A stretch of 64,000 nt of DNA from Euborellia annulipes (GCA_023213315.1 JAKCPI010013946.1:1-64000); one strand, 5' to 3'; shown: positions 34,081 through 45,362, counted from the first letter of the stretch. The notes: a model not told the origin generated them from the sequence alone. Made by a program: numbers and translations.

Positions 34081-34534
34081 CAGAAATATCAAAAGAAAAG
34101 TTATTTTCAATTTGTCATAGCCTACCTATAAATCGTTTTGGTAGTGGCAACACTGGCTCTAATTTAGTGGGTTTATCACAAATATATCAAAAAATCTTAA
34201 TAAAAATTTATTTTTCCTAGATCTTTTAAAAAATAAATATTCAATCTTGGAATATAATTTAAATAAAGAAGGTATTTCAAAAATTAACTTCTCTAATAAC
34301 TAGAGACCGGATTTTAAGCAAAATGCTTATTGCTCATTTTTATAAGCAACCATTAGATATTTAATTTCTATACGAATTAAGAAAAACTAAGTGTATTGAG
34401 ATTGCATTTTTTATGCTTTTTTTGAGTTTTTATGCTTTTTTTCCCTTTCGAGCTTATTTGAACTTATTTTACGAATATTTCTAATTTTTTTTTTTTTTTT
34501 TTATTAAAAAACACACTTTTTTCCCATTCACACA

Positions 34535-34750
34535 CGCATTCACCAGGGACGTATATAAGGGGGAGGGAGAAGGCCCCCCCCCCAAAAAAAAAAAAAATTT
34601 CCAAAAACCCCGCAGTGCGAAAAAATATAGCCCTGTAAAAAATATTTTTTCCGCAGGGTAAAAAAACTTTGGTTCCGCAAAAAGAAAATTTTTCGCAGGG
34701 CGGGGCGGAAAAAATTTAATTTCTTTAAAAAAAAGATTTGTATACGCCAT
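34535..34750 (+). mobile_element. hAT family D copy
   Basis: Starts CACCAGGGACGTATATAAGG with G/C runs, has TTTTTTCCGCAGGGTAAAAA and CTTTGGTTCCGCAAAAAG, and ends GTATACGCCATTGGT. Layout equals the 57.4-kb copy. No clean duplication seen. Confidence 0.65.
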
Positions 34751-34754
34751 TGGT

Positions 34755-35530
34755 ATGAGTAAAAATTGCTTATTAGATGCTTTGTTTCAACTTTTATGCT
34801 TATTTAACAACTTTTTATTCAAGTTTTTTATGCTTTTTTGTCCGGTCTTTACTAATAACTGTTTTTACAAAACATTATGTCAAATGTGGGCTATAAATTT
34901 TCCAACTAATCGAAATATTTAAATTTTTTCCTTTAAATTTATTAAATAAAAATAAAAAAAAAAATTTCTTTAAGGCGGAATAGGACCGAAGGTGTTACGC
35001 ATGTTTTTCCCGATAAGAGGGCATTGTGTGTCATAAAAAGTAGGCCCAAAAAATCAAGTAATTCAAAAATTTGTCAAGAGATGTCAGAATAGTGGCTAAT
35101 AATATTTAATGCATTTGGTTGATTGTCATTGATCTTTTAACAATAAATACTTTATAAATGTTATTATATATTATGTATCTTTTATAAAAGCATAAAAATA
35201 TATAAATATAGGCCAGATATAGGCAAATACTATATCGTCTGTTAGACTAGCCTGCCATCTATTGCAAGAATGCTGAACTAATTTGATAGTTGGTTTTTAA
35301 ATAAATAATCTAAACTTATTTTAAAAATTTCTTAATTAATATGTGATTAATAATAACAATAAATTCATTTTTAAATTTAAAAAAAATTAAAGATTAATCG
35401 GACAGATTGTTTTTTTTTTGTATTTGCTTGATAACAAAAAAATTAATTACGATAATTTTTTAACAAGTCATTAAAAAAATTATAGCTCGATGTCCCAATA
35501 ATCTCTTATGAAATTAATTCATTTAAAAAA
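34755..35530. other. AT-rich intergenic DNA
   Basis: A small balanced patch at 34,975-35,050 (GGCGGAATAGGACCGAAGG). No supported feature. Confidence 0.4.
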
Positions 35531-35534
35531 AAGG

Positions 35535-35605
35535 AATTTTGAGGAAATCGGACTAAAACTAACTAAAAAAAGTCTATCAGTTAACTTCTTGTACTTGGCC
35601 GATTT
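35535..35605 (-). mobile_element. Family A core scrap
   Basis: TTTGAGGAAATCGGACTAAA and GTACTTGGCCGATTTTATT match the minus-strand core of family A in decayed form. Confidence 0.4.
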
Positions 35606-35900
35606 TATTTTATTTATAGTGTTAAATATATATAGATTGAAGCTTAATGAGTGATGCCGAGAGAAATGTAGACCGAAACTCCTCAAACGCTAATTTTTCG
35701 GCAAGGGTGCAGGATGGGGAAAAAACAAAATAAAATTATTTATAATTTTCCCCAAATGAGTTTATTATCCTGATATTTCGAAGGCACAAAAGGCTCTTCT
35801 TCTTCAGAGGAAGCTGAAAATAATTACAATGTTACCAAAATATTTTTTTACAATAGTTTAACATAAAAGGCATTGTTATACCTCATTTAACACTCTGCTA

Positions 35901-36062
35901 ACAGTGGATACAGTTAAAATTCTCTGTAGAGAAGAAAACTGGTACAAAAGATATTTCAAAGAATCTTGCTACATCCACCTTAATATTAAAAGGGCAGTAA
36001 ACTTTAGAATGGACACAAATAACTTAATGGGTGAATATAAAATTCTTTTGACTCATAAATAG
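35901..36062 (+). pseudogene. PLE GIY-YIG endonuclease C-terminal remnant
   Basis: 53 codons ending in TAG, reading TVDTVKILCREENWYKRYFK then ESCYIHLN and ending DTNNLMGEYKILLTHK. The pattern REENWYKRYFKES-I is the conserved segment after the catalytic part of the GIY-YIG nuclease in Penelope-like polyproteins (REKNWFKR-KES type), and the closing L-EY-LL block also fits. The frame begins at the junction with the left pseudo-LTR, so everything upstream (reverse transcriptase and GIY-YIG active site) is absent. It lacks its own start codon and is a dead end piece. Confidence 0.75.
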
Positions 36063-36547
36063 CTTTCCCCTTCAGCCAGCATCTCGTTTTTGTTTTTGTT
36101 TTTGTTAAACAATAGTGTTTTTTCCTATGTCCTGATATTTTTAATAAAAATTGAAATTTTATTAATGTAAAAAATAAATAGGCCTAAATGAATTTTGTGC
36201 ATATAAAAAATGTATTGATTATTAGTTTAAGAAAAAAGAAAGAAGAAAAATAAAAAATAATTGACTAAAGGTTGAATAAACTAATAAAGCCTGGATTTAA
36301 ATAGATTTAAACTAATGTTATATTAATACATTTAATTTGAAAAAATAATGAATAAATAAAATTGTAATAAAATTATCTAATCAGAATGTCCACTCGAGTA
36401 ACCGAGGTCAAATGGCTTTGTTTATGCAAAAAATCTTGGCTGTCATTATAATGTTAGCAGAGTGTTAAATGAGGTATAACAATGCCTTTTATGTTAAACT
36501 ATTGTAAAAAAATATTTTGGTAACATTGTAATTATTTTCAGCTTCCT

Positions 36548-36590
36548 CTGAAGAAGAAGAGCCTTTTGTGCCTTCGAAATATCAGGATAA
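36548..36590 (+). repeat. CTGAAGA-hairpin-GAAA motif in the pseudo-LTR
   Basis: CTGAAGA, A, stem GAAG/CTTC around AGCCTTTTGTGC, then GAAATATC and AGGATAATAAA. The same motif lies inverted in the left arm (about 35,765-35,807). PLE pseudo-LTRs are known to carry hammerhead ribozyme motifs; this one is near but not identical to the canonical core because of one extra base before stem II. Confidence 0.5.
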
Positions 36591-36699
36591 TAAACTCATT
36601 TGGGGAAAATTATAAATAATTTTATTTTGTTTTTTCCCCATCCTGCACCCTTGCCGAAAAATTAGCGTTTGAGGAGTTTCGGTCTTAAATATATATATT

Positions 36700-38220
36700 T
36701 TAAACTTATTTTCAAGCTACAAGAAGTGTTTTGTATGTGTCCGAAAGGGGAACCTTAGTTACCTTTTAAGACAACCATTCTGACAGTTAAGCATTTTGGT
36801 TGCCTAAATTCAAGGCGTTAACTGTACCTACCTAACTTAAAATACATAAAGAGCATTTGATTTATTGTATATATGATTACTAGAAAAAAGGACTGTAACA
36901 ATAAATATATGTAAAATTGTAATTAGTAAGACGTGATATATATATAATTTTAATGAAAAATAATTAAAAATTTTAAAATAGTATTAATGATGAATAAATC
37001 AAAATTGTTAAAGAATAGACGAACAAAAATAATATTTGAATGTATTATGAAATTATAGGTCCTGAAGATGATTTTATATAGAAACTGATCTTTGTACAAG
37101 GCAGACCATCAATAACTTAAAAATAAAAACTGTGTTTTTATTGATTTTTCGACCGAACACGAGTCATAGACGAAAGAAGCTGCAAATTCAACTTAAAAAA
37201 AATATCTAATTTTATATTTATTTTAAATTCATTTTTGATAACTCATCTCATTTTAAAAAACAAGCTTTAAAAACGGAATAAACGTCTTGTGGTCCTTATT
37301 TTATTTGTACTCATGTCTAGTTCAAACCTTAAATTGTATTCAATCTCTCTCTTTTAGACTAATGGATGCTCTCCCGTCTTTTCTCCGCTTACAGTTTGAA
37401 TATTATTATCTCTATTTGACTGCCAAGATCTCAACTCGCAAGTATATACACCCACCCACACATACAAGAAGAGATACCAACCCTCACTCGCATCGTAATA
37501 CATTTATTCTAAAAGATGTATCGAATAAGCTTTTAGCTGTTTAAAGGCAAGACCAAGTCGAGAGGAAATTCTCTCTTCCTGGCTCTTTCTCACTCTTTTG
37601 AGCTGAATGTTTAAATTAATGGATTCTTTGTTTGTTGGTTTGGCGTTGATGAACTGTTTTCCTCTCGACAGGGAATCAAGATGGGATGTCAAAAATTGAC
37701 GAATATATATTAAATTTTTGAAAGAAACCTCGTTAACGATTGCAATATTGTCATTTTTTTTTTGTTTTTCAAATAATTATATTTATTATTGAGATCTTGA
37801 ACATTTTTACTTAAAGACTCCTTATTCTCTTTAAAAAAAAGGAAATCTCTCTCGCTCTCCGTTTTCTTTCTCGAAAAAAAAAATAAAGAAAAGAATATCA
37901 TCTTAAAAATATATTGTCCCTAGAGAAATATATTCAGATTGGATAAAGATTTTAAATTTATTATTTATCTCTTGCTTTCGAGGGGAAAAAATGAATATAA
38001 ATAAAAAATAATATATAAAAATATTTATATAAGCCCTAGCTAAATATTATTTGATATAATAATAAGTAGAATAATTTTTGTTTATATCTTAAATAAGCCT
38101 AATTGATAAATTAAGAAAAAAAAATTCATTCGTTATATGCCTATATTTGGAATTTATAGAATATATTTTGTTATATAGTTATTAATACTGTGTATTCATT
38201 AATAATTGCAGTGAACTTTA
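36700..38220. other. AT-rich intergenic DNA
   Basis: A degenerate CTGAAGATGATTTTATATAG then AAACTGATC near 37,073 resembles the hairpin motif. A balanced patch at 37,280-37,690 has open frames without recognisable domains. No gene is supported. Confidence 0.4.
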
Positions 38221-38226
38221 TAATGT

Positions 38227-38460
38227 GCCCTCGGGCCTTGGTGTAGTTGCTAGCGTGCTAGCTTTCTGTTCTGAGTCGCAGCTTCGGAACCCAGGCAGTC
38301 CGATGATTTAAGCCATTTGGTATCCAAAAGGCTTAAATAAATATGCCTGAACCCTCAATTATATAGCCCATATATTAATAAAATATGAGTATAGTAAAAA
38401 GTCATATGGCCTGAGTTGCCGAAAAGACTGTGTGTATATATATGTGGATGTGCGAAAAAA
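38227..38460 (+). mobile_element. SINE S1, near full length
   Basis: Head CCCTCGGGCCTTGGTGTAGT then TGCTAGCGTGCTAGC (A-box region), CAGCTTCGGAACCCAGGCAG (B-box, mutated), CCGATGATTTAAGCCATTTGG, GCCTGAACCCTC, CATATGGCCTGAGTTGCCG and a GTGTGTATATATATG tail. Confidence 0.8.
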
Positions 38461-38464
38461 CTTT

Positions 38465-39230
38465 CTAATTTAAATCCTACTCTATGCTTGGGGATAGAAA
38501 CTGGATTAGGGGTGTATCCAAAAGGGAATAGAAAAGGCACCTTTAGTGTTATCAAAGTTTTGCGATATTTAAATAAATTTTATTTTTAACTCAAGAATTG
38601 GTCACTCCAATTGGCCTTTGTCAAAAAATTTAATCCAATTTACGAAAAACCCATTATAAATTTTTGAAAAGCAAATTTTAACAAATTTTTGTTTGAACCC
38701 TGCCAGAAGAAAAGCTTTGCAATTTAAGTATGTATTATAACTGTAAAAAAATGCATCATTTTCATAATATGAAACTTATTTAAGTTAACTGATAAATGAA
38801 TTTATAATAATCTTCAATTCTACTTTGTAAAGCGATATTATTATTACTATATACATATAATTCAAGTAATATATGTTAGTATATATATAATAAAGATCAA
38901 ACAACCACTTGTTCTTTATGAAGGAATATTTTAATTATAACCAACTTTTCGAGTCTAAAATTTCATCTTCGTGATCAAATTAAACCTAACTAATATCGAA
39001 TCCCTGAACTGTATTAATTAAAATTAAAACCTAAGTGAAAATTTGACCGCCAAATTATTAAATGTAGGCGTATATACATGTATAAAGAGGAGAAGGAAAT
39101 TATTAAAATTTTAAGATTACTAATTTCTCTATATTAAATTGAGTAATAATATAATATATATAATAATAATTATAAATAATAGAGAAAAATATAATTAAGG
39201 AACTATAAATGCAAGACCTCACCTCAATAA
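38465..39230. other. AT-rich intergenic DNA
   Basis: Mostly AT-rich. On the minus strand near 38,945-38,985, CGAAGATGAAATTTTAGACT then CGAAAAGTTGG is a decayed copy of the hairpin motif. Confidence 0.4.
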
Positions 39231-39234
39231 ATTG

Positions 39235-39335
39235 AAATAAATAAAGGTTGAATTGGCTCGATACATCTACTATTCAAATGAAATAAATAGAGATGGGGTC
39301 TAAGTGGTCTCAGAAGCCGAAAAATACCCTTAAAT
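39235..39335 (+). mobile_element. SINE S2 tail
   Basis: AAATGAAATAAATAGAGATGG, GGTCTAAGTGGTCTCAGAAG and CCGAAAAATACCC match the S2 tail at 52.2 kb. Confidence 0.6.
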
Positions 39336-39486
39336 AAAATAAAAATAAAATAAAGGATGTTGCCTGAATAATTTCACAAGCAAAAATATGATAAGAAAAA
39401 TTTGTCATATTTGGATGCGTATGTGCTTATTATGTAACTAAAGTTAATAATATAATTTGGGAATATTTTGATTTTACATGTTTGAA

Positions 39487-39700
39487 CTAGGAACCGACCG
39501 AATATTCGGTTTCGGTTACGGTTTCGGCCAAAAATCATGGTTTCGGCCGTAGTTTCGGTTTCGGCCAAAAAGTAGCCGAAACTTGAGTCTTAAAAAAAAA
39601 AAGGTCAAATGATTTGCACTTGATGGAGAAAAAATTTTTGTCTCCCTAAAAAAAAGGTAAAATGATTTTCATGGAGGGGAAAAAATATAGAATATAATAT
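39487..39700 (+). mobile_element. hAT-like family H copy
   Basis: ACCGACCGAATATTCGGTTT, then repeated GGTTTCGGCC/GGTTTCGGTT words, TAGCCGAAACTTGAGTC and two AAAAGGTMAAATGATTT modules. The minus-strand copy at 51.9 kb has the same order. Subterminal GGTTTCGGC repeats suggest a DNA transposon end, but no duplication was found. Confidence 0.55.
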
Positions 39701-39791
39701 AAGAAGTTTTATATGAAATTTGATAAAGATCTGTTTATTTCAATATCTGCCCACAAATCAACATACCAACAAGGTTAAAAACAACTGATTA

Positions 39792-40080
39792 GTGAACGAA
39801 CCACACACACATACTGTACACAGTTATTCATCTCTAGAGCAATTCAACAACTACTCAGGTTTGGTCTATTCTAGAGAAACTCTGGAGAACTTGATTGAAA
39901 AGTTCATTAGAGAGTTTTGGATTAAAAAACTCAAAAAAATCTTCATTATTAGGCCTATAGACAAAAATAAAAATAATAAAAAATTAGAATTAATAAAGTT
40001 ATTTTAAATTTTGTATATGATTTAAATGCAGAATGCTGTTTCCTTTGTTAGGAGTATATTAATCAGTGTATTGATTCAAT
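39792..40080. other. AT-rich DNA with one TAGGCCTA
   Basis: The 71-codon frame here is Lys/Ile/Asn-rich and not convincing. No feature supported. Confidence 0.35.
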
Positions 40081-40084
40081 TAAT

Positions 40085-40340
40085 TGCAAACGGGTACAGT
40101 ACCCAGTTGGCTATTGATTCGATGCAAAGGTTGTAAGGGCCGGGGTGTGTGGGTGGAAGGGTGTTGTCGACTCAAGAGTTCCCTTCCCTTGCCTTCATGT
40201 TGAGTGGCAATCAATCAAAGCTTAATTGTTTGTTTTTGGCGTCAGGAGGCTGAAATACACGGTTTCAGAGCCAGGGGATAGGCCAGAGGTTAAGCTGTTC
40301 AAATTGGGGTTAGAGGCGACGTTCAGGCCACACTCTAGTT
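40085..40340. other. GC-balanced low-repeat island
   Basis: Contains GGGTACAGTACCCAGTTGGC (with the palindrome GGGTACAGTACCC), ATTGATTCGATGCAAAGG, GAGTGGCAATCAATCAAAGC, CTTAATTG, and GGATAGGCCAGAGGTTAAGC. The frame from 40,226 begins protein-like but has no domain. Candidate regulatory element or non-coding RNA; unproven. Confidence 0.35.
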
Positions 40341-40344
40341 ATAC

Positions 40345-41155
40345 TCTATCCATCTACTTAGAATATGTAAAATTGATTGGGTTATACATTCATTTAGTTC
40401 AATTAGAATATATTAATAGAGTAATAGTATACACGTATAAAGGCCCATCTTTTTACCCTAGGCATATAATAATAATAATAATGTGAGAGGGATGAAAGAT
40501 ATATATATATATATTTATAACCATTTTCTTCACGTGTTAAGTATCAACATAAACTCTAAGTTATCTTTCATGTTATCCAAGTTTTAAAAGTGCCTAACAT
40601 GAGCTTGAAACCGATTTCCAGCCCATAGAAAAGAAAGATGGTGTCTGAAGGCAAAGGGCAAGGGTGGGGGAGGGGGGGGGGAGAATAAAAGAAACCGTTT
40701 CCCTTCTAACCTACAATTCTTTCCCTCCTTTCTTAGACTGACCAACAAGAAACAAACGCTTTTAATGTAATTTCTTAAAAAGGAAGCAGTGGGCAGTCGA
40801 ATAGGCGAAAAGGGCTCTTAAAGCCAGTGAGGAATCAAAAAGACGAAGGGGGCGTGAGAGGGTATGTGAATTTCCGGTGTCCAATCACACATACAATATA
40901 AAGAAACGAATTGAGTTTAGGGGAGAGAGAAAGAGAGCAATCGGAACTTTACCAAATAACTATAGGGATATCAAAATAAAACAAAATATAATATAGATAT
41001 AGAGAAAGGAAAAAACATTTATAGAAAATGAAATAGGGAAGAAATTATAGCGTGACTGTTGAAAAAATGTTTTGTTTTTTTAATTAGGTTATTTATTAGT
41101 GTGGTCCACCGTATATTGGGCTAAAATTAAATACCGGTACGCACAAAAGTTACAC
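40345..41155. other. Mixed intergenic DNA
   Basis: Includes (AT)n at 40,498-40,517, a purine-rich block at 40,615-40,690 and balanced sequence to 40,930. No gene supported. Confidence 0.4.
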
Positions 41156-41157
41156 TT

Positions 41158-41190
41158 TATCTAATCTAATCTAATCTAATCTAATCTAAT
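41158..41190. repeat. (CTAAT)n pentanucleotide array
   Basis: Six CTAAT units. A related AGATTAGAT run precedes the family A core scrap near 63,765. It is not the arthropod telomere repeat (TTAGG/CCTAA). Confidence 0.85.
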
Positions 41191-41790
41191 ACTATTAAAC
41201 GAGCAATGTATGTTTGTCTGTAAGCACATCAGTTCTTGAAAACGGCTCTAACGATTGTTTTCAAATTTTAAATATACACTATTTTCGGTACTAAAATGAA
41301 ATTGCGCTAGGCCTCATTTTTGGAAAAATTCAGGTACTAGTACTTTACTGATGTACTTTTTTAGTTTTTTCCACTTTTCTCGAAATTCTCTTAAACAATT
41401 TCTTTCAAATTTTAAATATATACTGATTCTGGGATAGAAAACAAAGTACCATTGATATCGTCTTTGAAAAATCTCGAGTACTAGTACTTTACTGATGTAC
41501 TTTTTTAGATTTTTTTCAATTTTCTCAAAATTTCCTTTGGCAATTTATTTCAGATTTTAAATATTAACATATAATATTATCGGTAAATAAAAGAAATTAC
41601 TCTCGTTTTTGGAATATTTCGAGTACTAGTACTTTACTGAAGTACTTTTTTAGTTTTTCCAATTTTCTCAATAATTCGCTCTGATTTATTTCAAATTTTA
41701 AGTACCATTGCAAAATTAAGCTAGGTTTTGTCTTTGAGATACTCCGATTTTTTTTCTGAGGTCTAATACTTTTTTAGTTTTTTCTTATTT
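41190..41790 (+). repeat. 144-bp tandem array of the family A core
   Basis: Successive units each carry GTACTAGTACTTTACTGATG followed by TACTTTTTTAG, TTTTCTC-AAATT and TTTCAAATTTTAAATAT. GTACTAG starts at about 41,334, 41,478 and 41,623, a spacing of 144-145 bp; a fourth, decayed unit follows and a partial one precedes. Only the family A core is amplified, without its terminal hairpins. Confidence 0.75.
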
Positions 41791-42149
41791 TATAAAAAAA
41801 AAAAAAAAAACACCGAGCTCCAGCTCGATCATCCCGGTACTATCTGTACAGGAAGATGTTCAATGACAATAAGATTTTTTTTTCATTTTTGGGATTTATT
41901 TGTTTTGAAACCAAAAGATACATTTAAAAAGTAAAATTGGGGGATTAAATTTTTCATGATCACAATACTATTATGTAATAGGCCTATAAAGTAAAAAAGT
42001 AAAGTGACGCGAACAGATTTAAAAAATGGAAATAAAAAAAATTATATGTGATGAATTTATCCAATTTTATATAGCATATTTTATTTTATTTTTTTGTGCA
42101 GCAAAGACATTTCAGTTGAAAATGAGCTGTCATTATATTTTTTTTTCCT

Positions 42150-42245
42150 TTAGGATTGTCGTCGACTAAGTTCCTAAAGATATTCAGTGGCACATTAGTC
42201 AAATGCCTTTAAGTGATATCTGACACTTCCCCAAGACATAAGGGG
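42150..42245. other. Small GC-balanced island
   Basis: TTGTCGTCGACTAAGTTCC and GCCTTTAAGTGATATCTGAC (NK2-like word). No frame or repeat. Confidence 0.25.
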
Positions 42246-42439
42246 GTTGAAGCATTGATGGCCAAATTATACAGCGCCTAAATAAACTTAGATTTAATCA
42301 ATATGCTAATACAGTTTTCATTTACATATTTACGCACAACCACTCCCACACTCACAACCCCCCCCCCCCCACCCCGCCCCCCTATCTGCAACTTATTTCC
42401 TAACTATGATAATATATAACCTTGATGATTAGTTTTAGC

Positions 42440-42480
42440 CTGAAGAAGTTGACCTTCTAAAACATGTCGTACAAAAAGTT
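42440..42480 (+). repeat. CTGAAGA-hairpin motif
   Basis: CTGAAGAAGTTGACCTTCTA then AAACATGTCG: AGAAG/CTTCT can pair around TTGAC and the GAAAC position is degraded. Same arrangement as the pseudo-LTR motif. Confidence 0.4.
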
Positions 42481-42529
42481 GCTTTGATAAATGTTACTTG
42501 GTTTAAAATTGAGACTTATGTACACCGTT

Positions 42530-42800
42530 TTTAAGGGGCATGTGGTATGGAGTCGAGGGGTTGGTTTGTGTCTGGGACGTGTGATAAACGACTCGAGTAT
42601 TACATACACCCTTGGATTATAAACGTATATAATACATTCAAGCCTATCTAGACTTTGAAGCCATTACATTGCAAGAAATTTAATTTGACTTGTCGCCAAG
42701 TTTTTGATTCACTAGTTATAATGCAAATCAAATGCGTCAGTGATTCTTGGTCTTGTCAAGAAGAAGGGGGAAGATCATTCTCTTTCTCTCATTATTTGCA
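42530..42800. other. GC-balanced island with octamer word
   Basis: GGTATGGAGTCGAGGGGTTGG, GTGATAAACGACTCGAG, ACTTGTCGCCAAG and an ATGCAAAT octamer at 42,721-42,728 followed by CAAATGCGTCAGTGATTCTT. The 64-codon frame at 42,655 has no recognisable domain. Confidence 0.3.
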
Positions 42801-43239
42801 GATGGAAATTAAATGTTCAACTTCGTATAATTATATGTATAACATTTAAACGAGAAGACAAGGAATCTTAAGAGTAGCAAGGAACAACCAAGAAGACATC
42901 CCATGCAAATTCCAAATTCATCACAAGGCTTAGATATTTCATCTAGTACAAAAACACACTTAACTAAATTGAATTGAAAATTTATATTATTTTTTTTTTT
43001 TGAATATAAACAAAAAGGATTTAAAAAATTCAAGAAAAAAATGAAATGGACAATAACAATATTAATTTTAATATTTTTGAAGTGGAGCGGGGAAGGGAAG
43101 CCATCCTTCATTTCGTATAATAAATAAAGAAAAAATTAATCTAATTTCACCGGGATTCACACTTTGTGAATGGCAACTAATCGAGCATTTATTCTATTTC
43201 CCTTATGAATCTTTTCCTCTCCCCTACTGACATTAAACT

Positions 43240-43320
43240 TCAGGCCGTGCGGCGGGTCGGCTTGTATCTTATCTCAGTACGTCTAATAATTCTAATATGC
43301 CGATCCCGAATTAGGGATTT
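43240..43320. other. Small GC-balanced island
   Basis: GGCCGTGCGGCGGGTCGGCT and GCCGATCCCGAATTAGGG. Shares the GTGCGG-GTCGGCT word with 411-430. Confidence 0.25.
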
Positions 43321-43324
43321 ATGA

Positions 43325-44095
43325 AAAAGAAAGATGATTATGAGAATTGGCATTTTTGACGTTGTTCGATTTCCAAAATTAAATCTACCTTTTAACCAAT
43401 TTTTTTCTGAGGTATTTAGATCTCTTTATTATTTATTCAAATTAATTGACAGTCAATATTATTTAAATAGATTATTTCTGAAGAAATAAAGTGACAGTTG
43501 TATGTAAATAATAATAGATGAAAGGAGCAGGCAGCCAGGTAGTCATCACGAAATGAAACTCTCTGTTTGGATTTGGGGAAATTCTAACAAATAAAAATAG
43601 GCCCAACTTTTTTGTTATAATAAATAAATTCTACAGAAATTTCATTATTATTTAAAGTTAAAAAAAAAATTGAAATTAACCTTCTCAGTTAATAATATAG
43701 GTATATCATTAAGCAATGTAGAGGAAATTAGAAACATGCAACTCATTTTCCGTTGAAAACAGTTGAAATCAGTATATCGATTTCACCCCATCTGGTTAAG
43801 TGTCTGTCTGCTCTTGTCAACATAAACAACGAGTTGTTTATCAAGTTTCTCTCCAAATTGTGAGATTGTGAATTTATGATAAGTGCTGAAATTATTTGAT
43901 GTTTAAATTTCCAAGGATATATTAACTTAGGCCTCTATAATAATTTAATAATATATTTTTGTAGAGTTTAAAAGTAAATAATATTCATAATACGTAATAT
44001 GTAGGCGAAGCATATTTACTTTATTACTTACTCTCTATTCCTGGATTAACTTCTACATAGTATTTCTAATCTTATTAAAAGTTGATCTCAAATAT
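43325..44095. other. AT-rich intergenic DNA
   Basis: No supported feature. Confidence 0.45.
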
Positions 44096-44099
44096 GCAT

Positions 44100-44210
44100 T
44101 TGAATTTTTACATTGTCTATACAATATTAGTAAATTCCAATTAATTTAAATTGGCTTCAGATGCCGAAAAAAGCTTTAAAAATACTATATAAATAAATGT
44201 AAATTTAAAC
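44100..44210 (+). mobile_element. SINE S2 tail, short
   Basis: TTCCAATTAATTTAAATTGG and CTTCAGATGCCGAAAAAAGC match the S2 tail. Confidence 0.45.
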
Positions 44211-44384
44211 CATTACTCCATAGAGAGGGTGGGTGGGGGGAGATTAGTTTAAAAAATTACTTCAACAAAAATAAGAATTTCCTTTATAAATCATTTAGAC
44301 CTAATTAATATTAAAGCTGTATTTTGTATTGTCTTCCAAACCAATAGAATAGAGTAGGGGAGGGGGGATGAACGTTTGATGAAC

Positions 44385-44560
44385 GTCGTTGGAAGAGCCT
44401 TGGGGGACCAATTGGGCCCAAAGGTACTCGGTTGGTTGCAAGCAGCCCTTAACTGTGGCCTCATCTAATTCAATTAGAAAGTCCGGCAGCCCACAGGAAT
44501 AGCCTATTGATAGCCTCTCTATGGATGCTAAAATAGAGTTAGATATTCACAGGCAATTCA
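44385..44560. other. GC-balanced low-repeat island
   Basis: CTTGGGGGACCAATTGGGCC, ACTCGGTTGGTTGCAAGCAG, CATCTAATTCAATTAGAAAG (paired homeodomain-like words) and GTCCGGCAGCCCACAGG. No frame or repeat. Confidence 0.35.
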
Positions 44561-44930
44561 TTTTCTATTCGACATGAAAGATGGTTAAGTGGCTCTCTAT
44601 TAATTTTCACTAGAAACGTCAAACTTCATTAAAAAAAAAAAAAATTTGTATATAAACTATAAATAAATATATAAATTAAAATAAAAAATAAATAAATAAA
44701 ATTTATTTGATATCATAATTTATCACAAAAAAATATTAATATAAAAAAATTTTAATTTTAAAATTAACTATTAGCCGGAAATAAAGTATTTAAGCTTATT
44801 TTGATTTAAAGGAAGCTCAGGTTCAAATTCACCTTGTGGTAAAAATGTATTAGACTTTTAGTGATAAGAAGGAAAAGAGAACTCACCCCAGTATAAATTC
44901 CATCAAAGAGCCTCTACTAGGTGATGACCT

Positions 44931-45090
44931 ATTATGATCACTCTAGAGTAGTAGTTTTCAAACTTTTTTTGATTCCCTTAACATCAGAATTTTTCTCCGG
45001 CTCTCTAAGTCAAAATATTTTCACTGTACCCTTGTAGCTGAGATCAGCGGGGCGCAGCCGCAATATTCTGCTCTAAAGTGATCATAATGT
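44931..45090. mobile_element. Short MITE
   Basis: Ends ATTATGATCACTCTAGAG and the complement of CTCTAAAGTGATCATAAT, with GTAGTTTTCAAACTTTTTTTG just inside, a hAT-like subterminal word. About 160 bp, no clear duplication. Confidence 0.6.
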
Positions 45091-45315
45091 GTAAACTCCT
45101 CACGGGAGGAAAATGGAGATCTATTAAAAAATGCGAATCGAAATCAAGTTAAAAAAAAAATTTATAAAATTTCTTATTTTTAAAAATTAATTCGATTTCT
45201 TGAATTGATTACACAGGATTGAGTTTTTCCAATGTTTGTCTTAACTTTATATTTTTAGGTGTGCTGAATCCAAATATGACCCTGGATTTTTCATCACATA
45301 AGATATTTCTACAAA

Positions 45316-45362
45316 ATCTCGGGGCCCCCCCTCCTCGTCCTCTTTTATATACGCCCCTGATC
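45316..45362 (-). mobile_element. hAT family D terminus
   Basis: Minus strand begins CAGGGGCGTATATAAAAGAG followed by C/G-rich sequence. Solo end. Confidence 0.5.

Larger units (their letters stand above)
35623..36697 (+). mobile_element. 5'-truncated Penelope-like element with inverted pseudo-LTRs
   Basis: Arms at 35,671-35,902 and 36,453-36,684 are 232 bp each and, base by base, identical in reverse complement. Between them lie the end of a GIY-YIG reading frame (35,901-36,062) and about 390 bp of untranslated sequence. A 35-bp tail (35,636-35,670) sits outside the left arm. TTAAATATATATA occurs on both outer sides (35,623-35,635 and 36,685-36,697) and is a candidate target duplication, although AT-rich. 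Inverted pseudo-LTRs, a short one-sided tail and a GIY-YIG C-terminus are features known for Penelope-like retroelements. The reverse transcriptase is missing. Identical arms suggest recent insertion. Confidence 0.8.

Noticed and set aside
40226..40486. 86-codon plus frame as a gene
   Set aside because: Only the first 30 residues look protein-like; the rest is AT-driven and ends in an (ATA)n tract.
41158..41190. Telomere repeat
   Set aside because: The unit is CTAAT, not CCTAA/TTAGG, and only six units are present inside ordinary repeat DNA.
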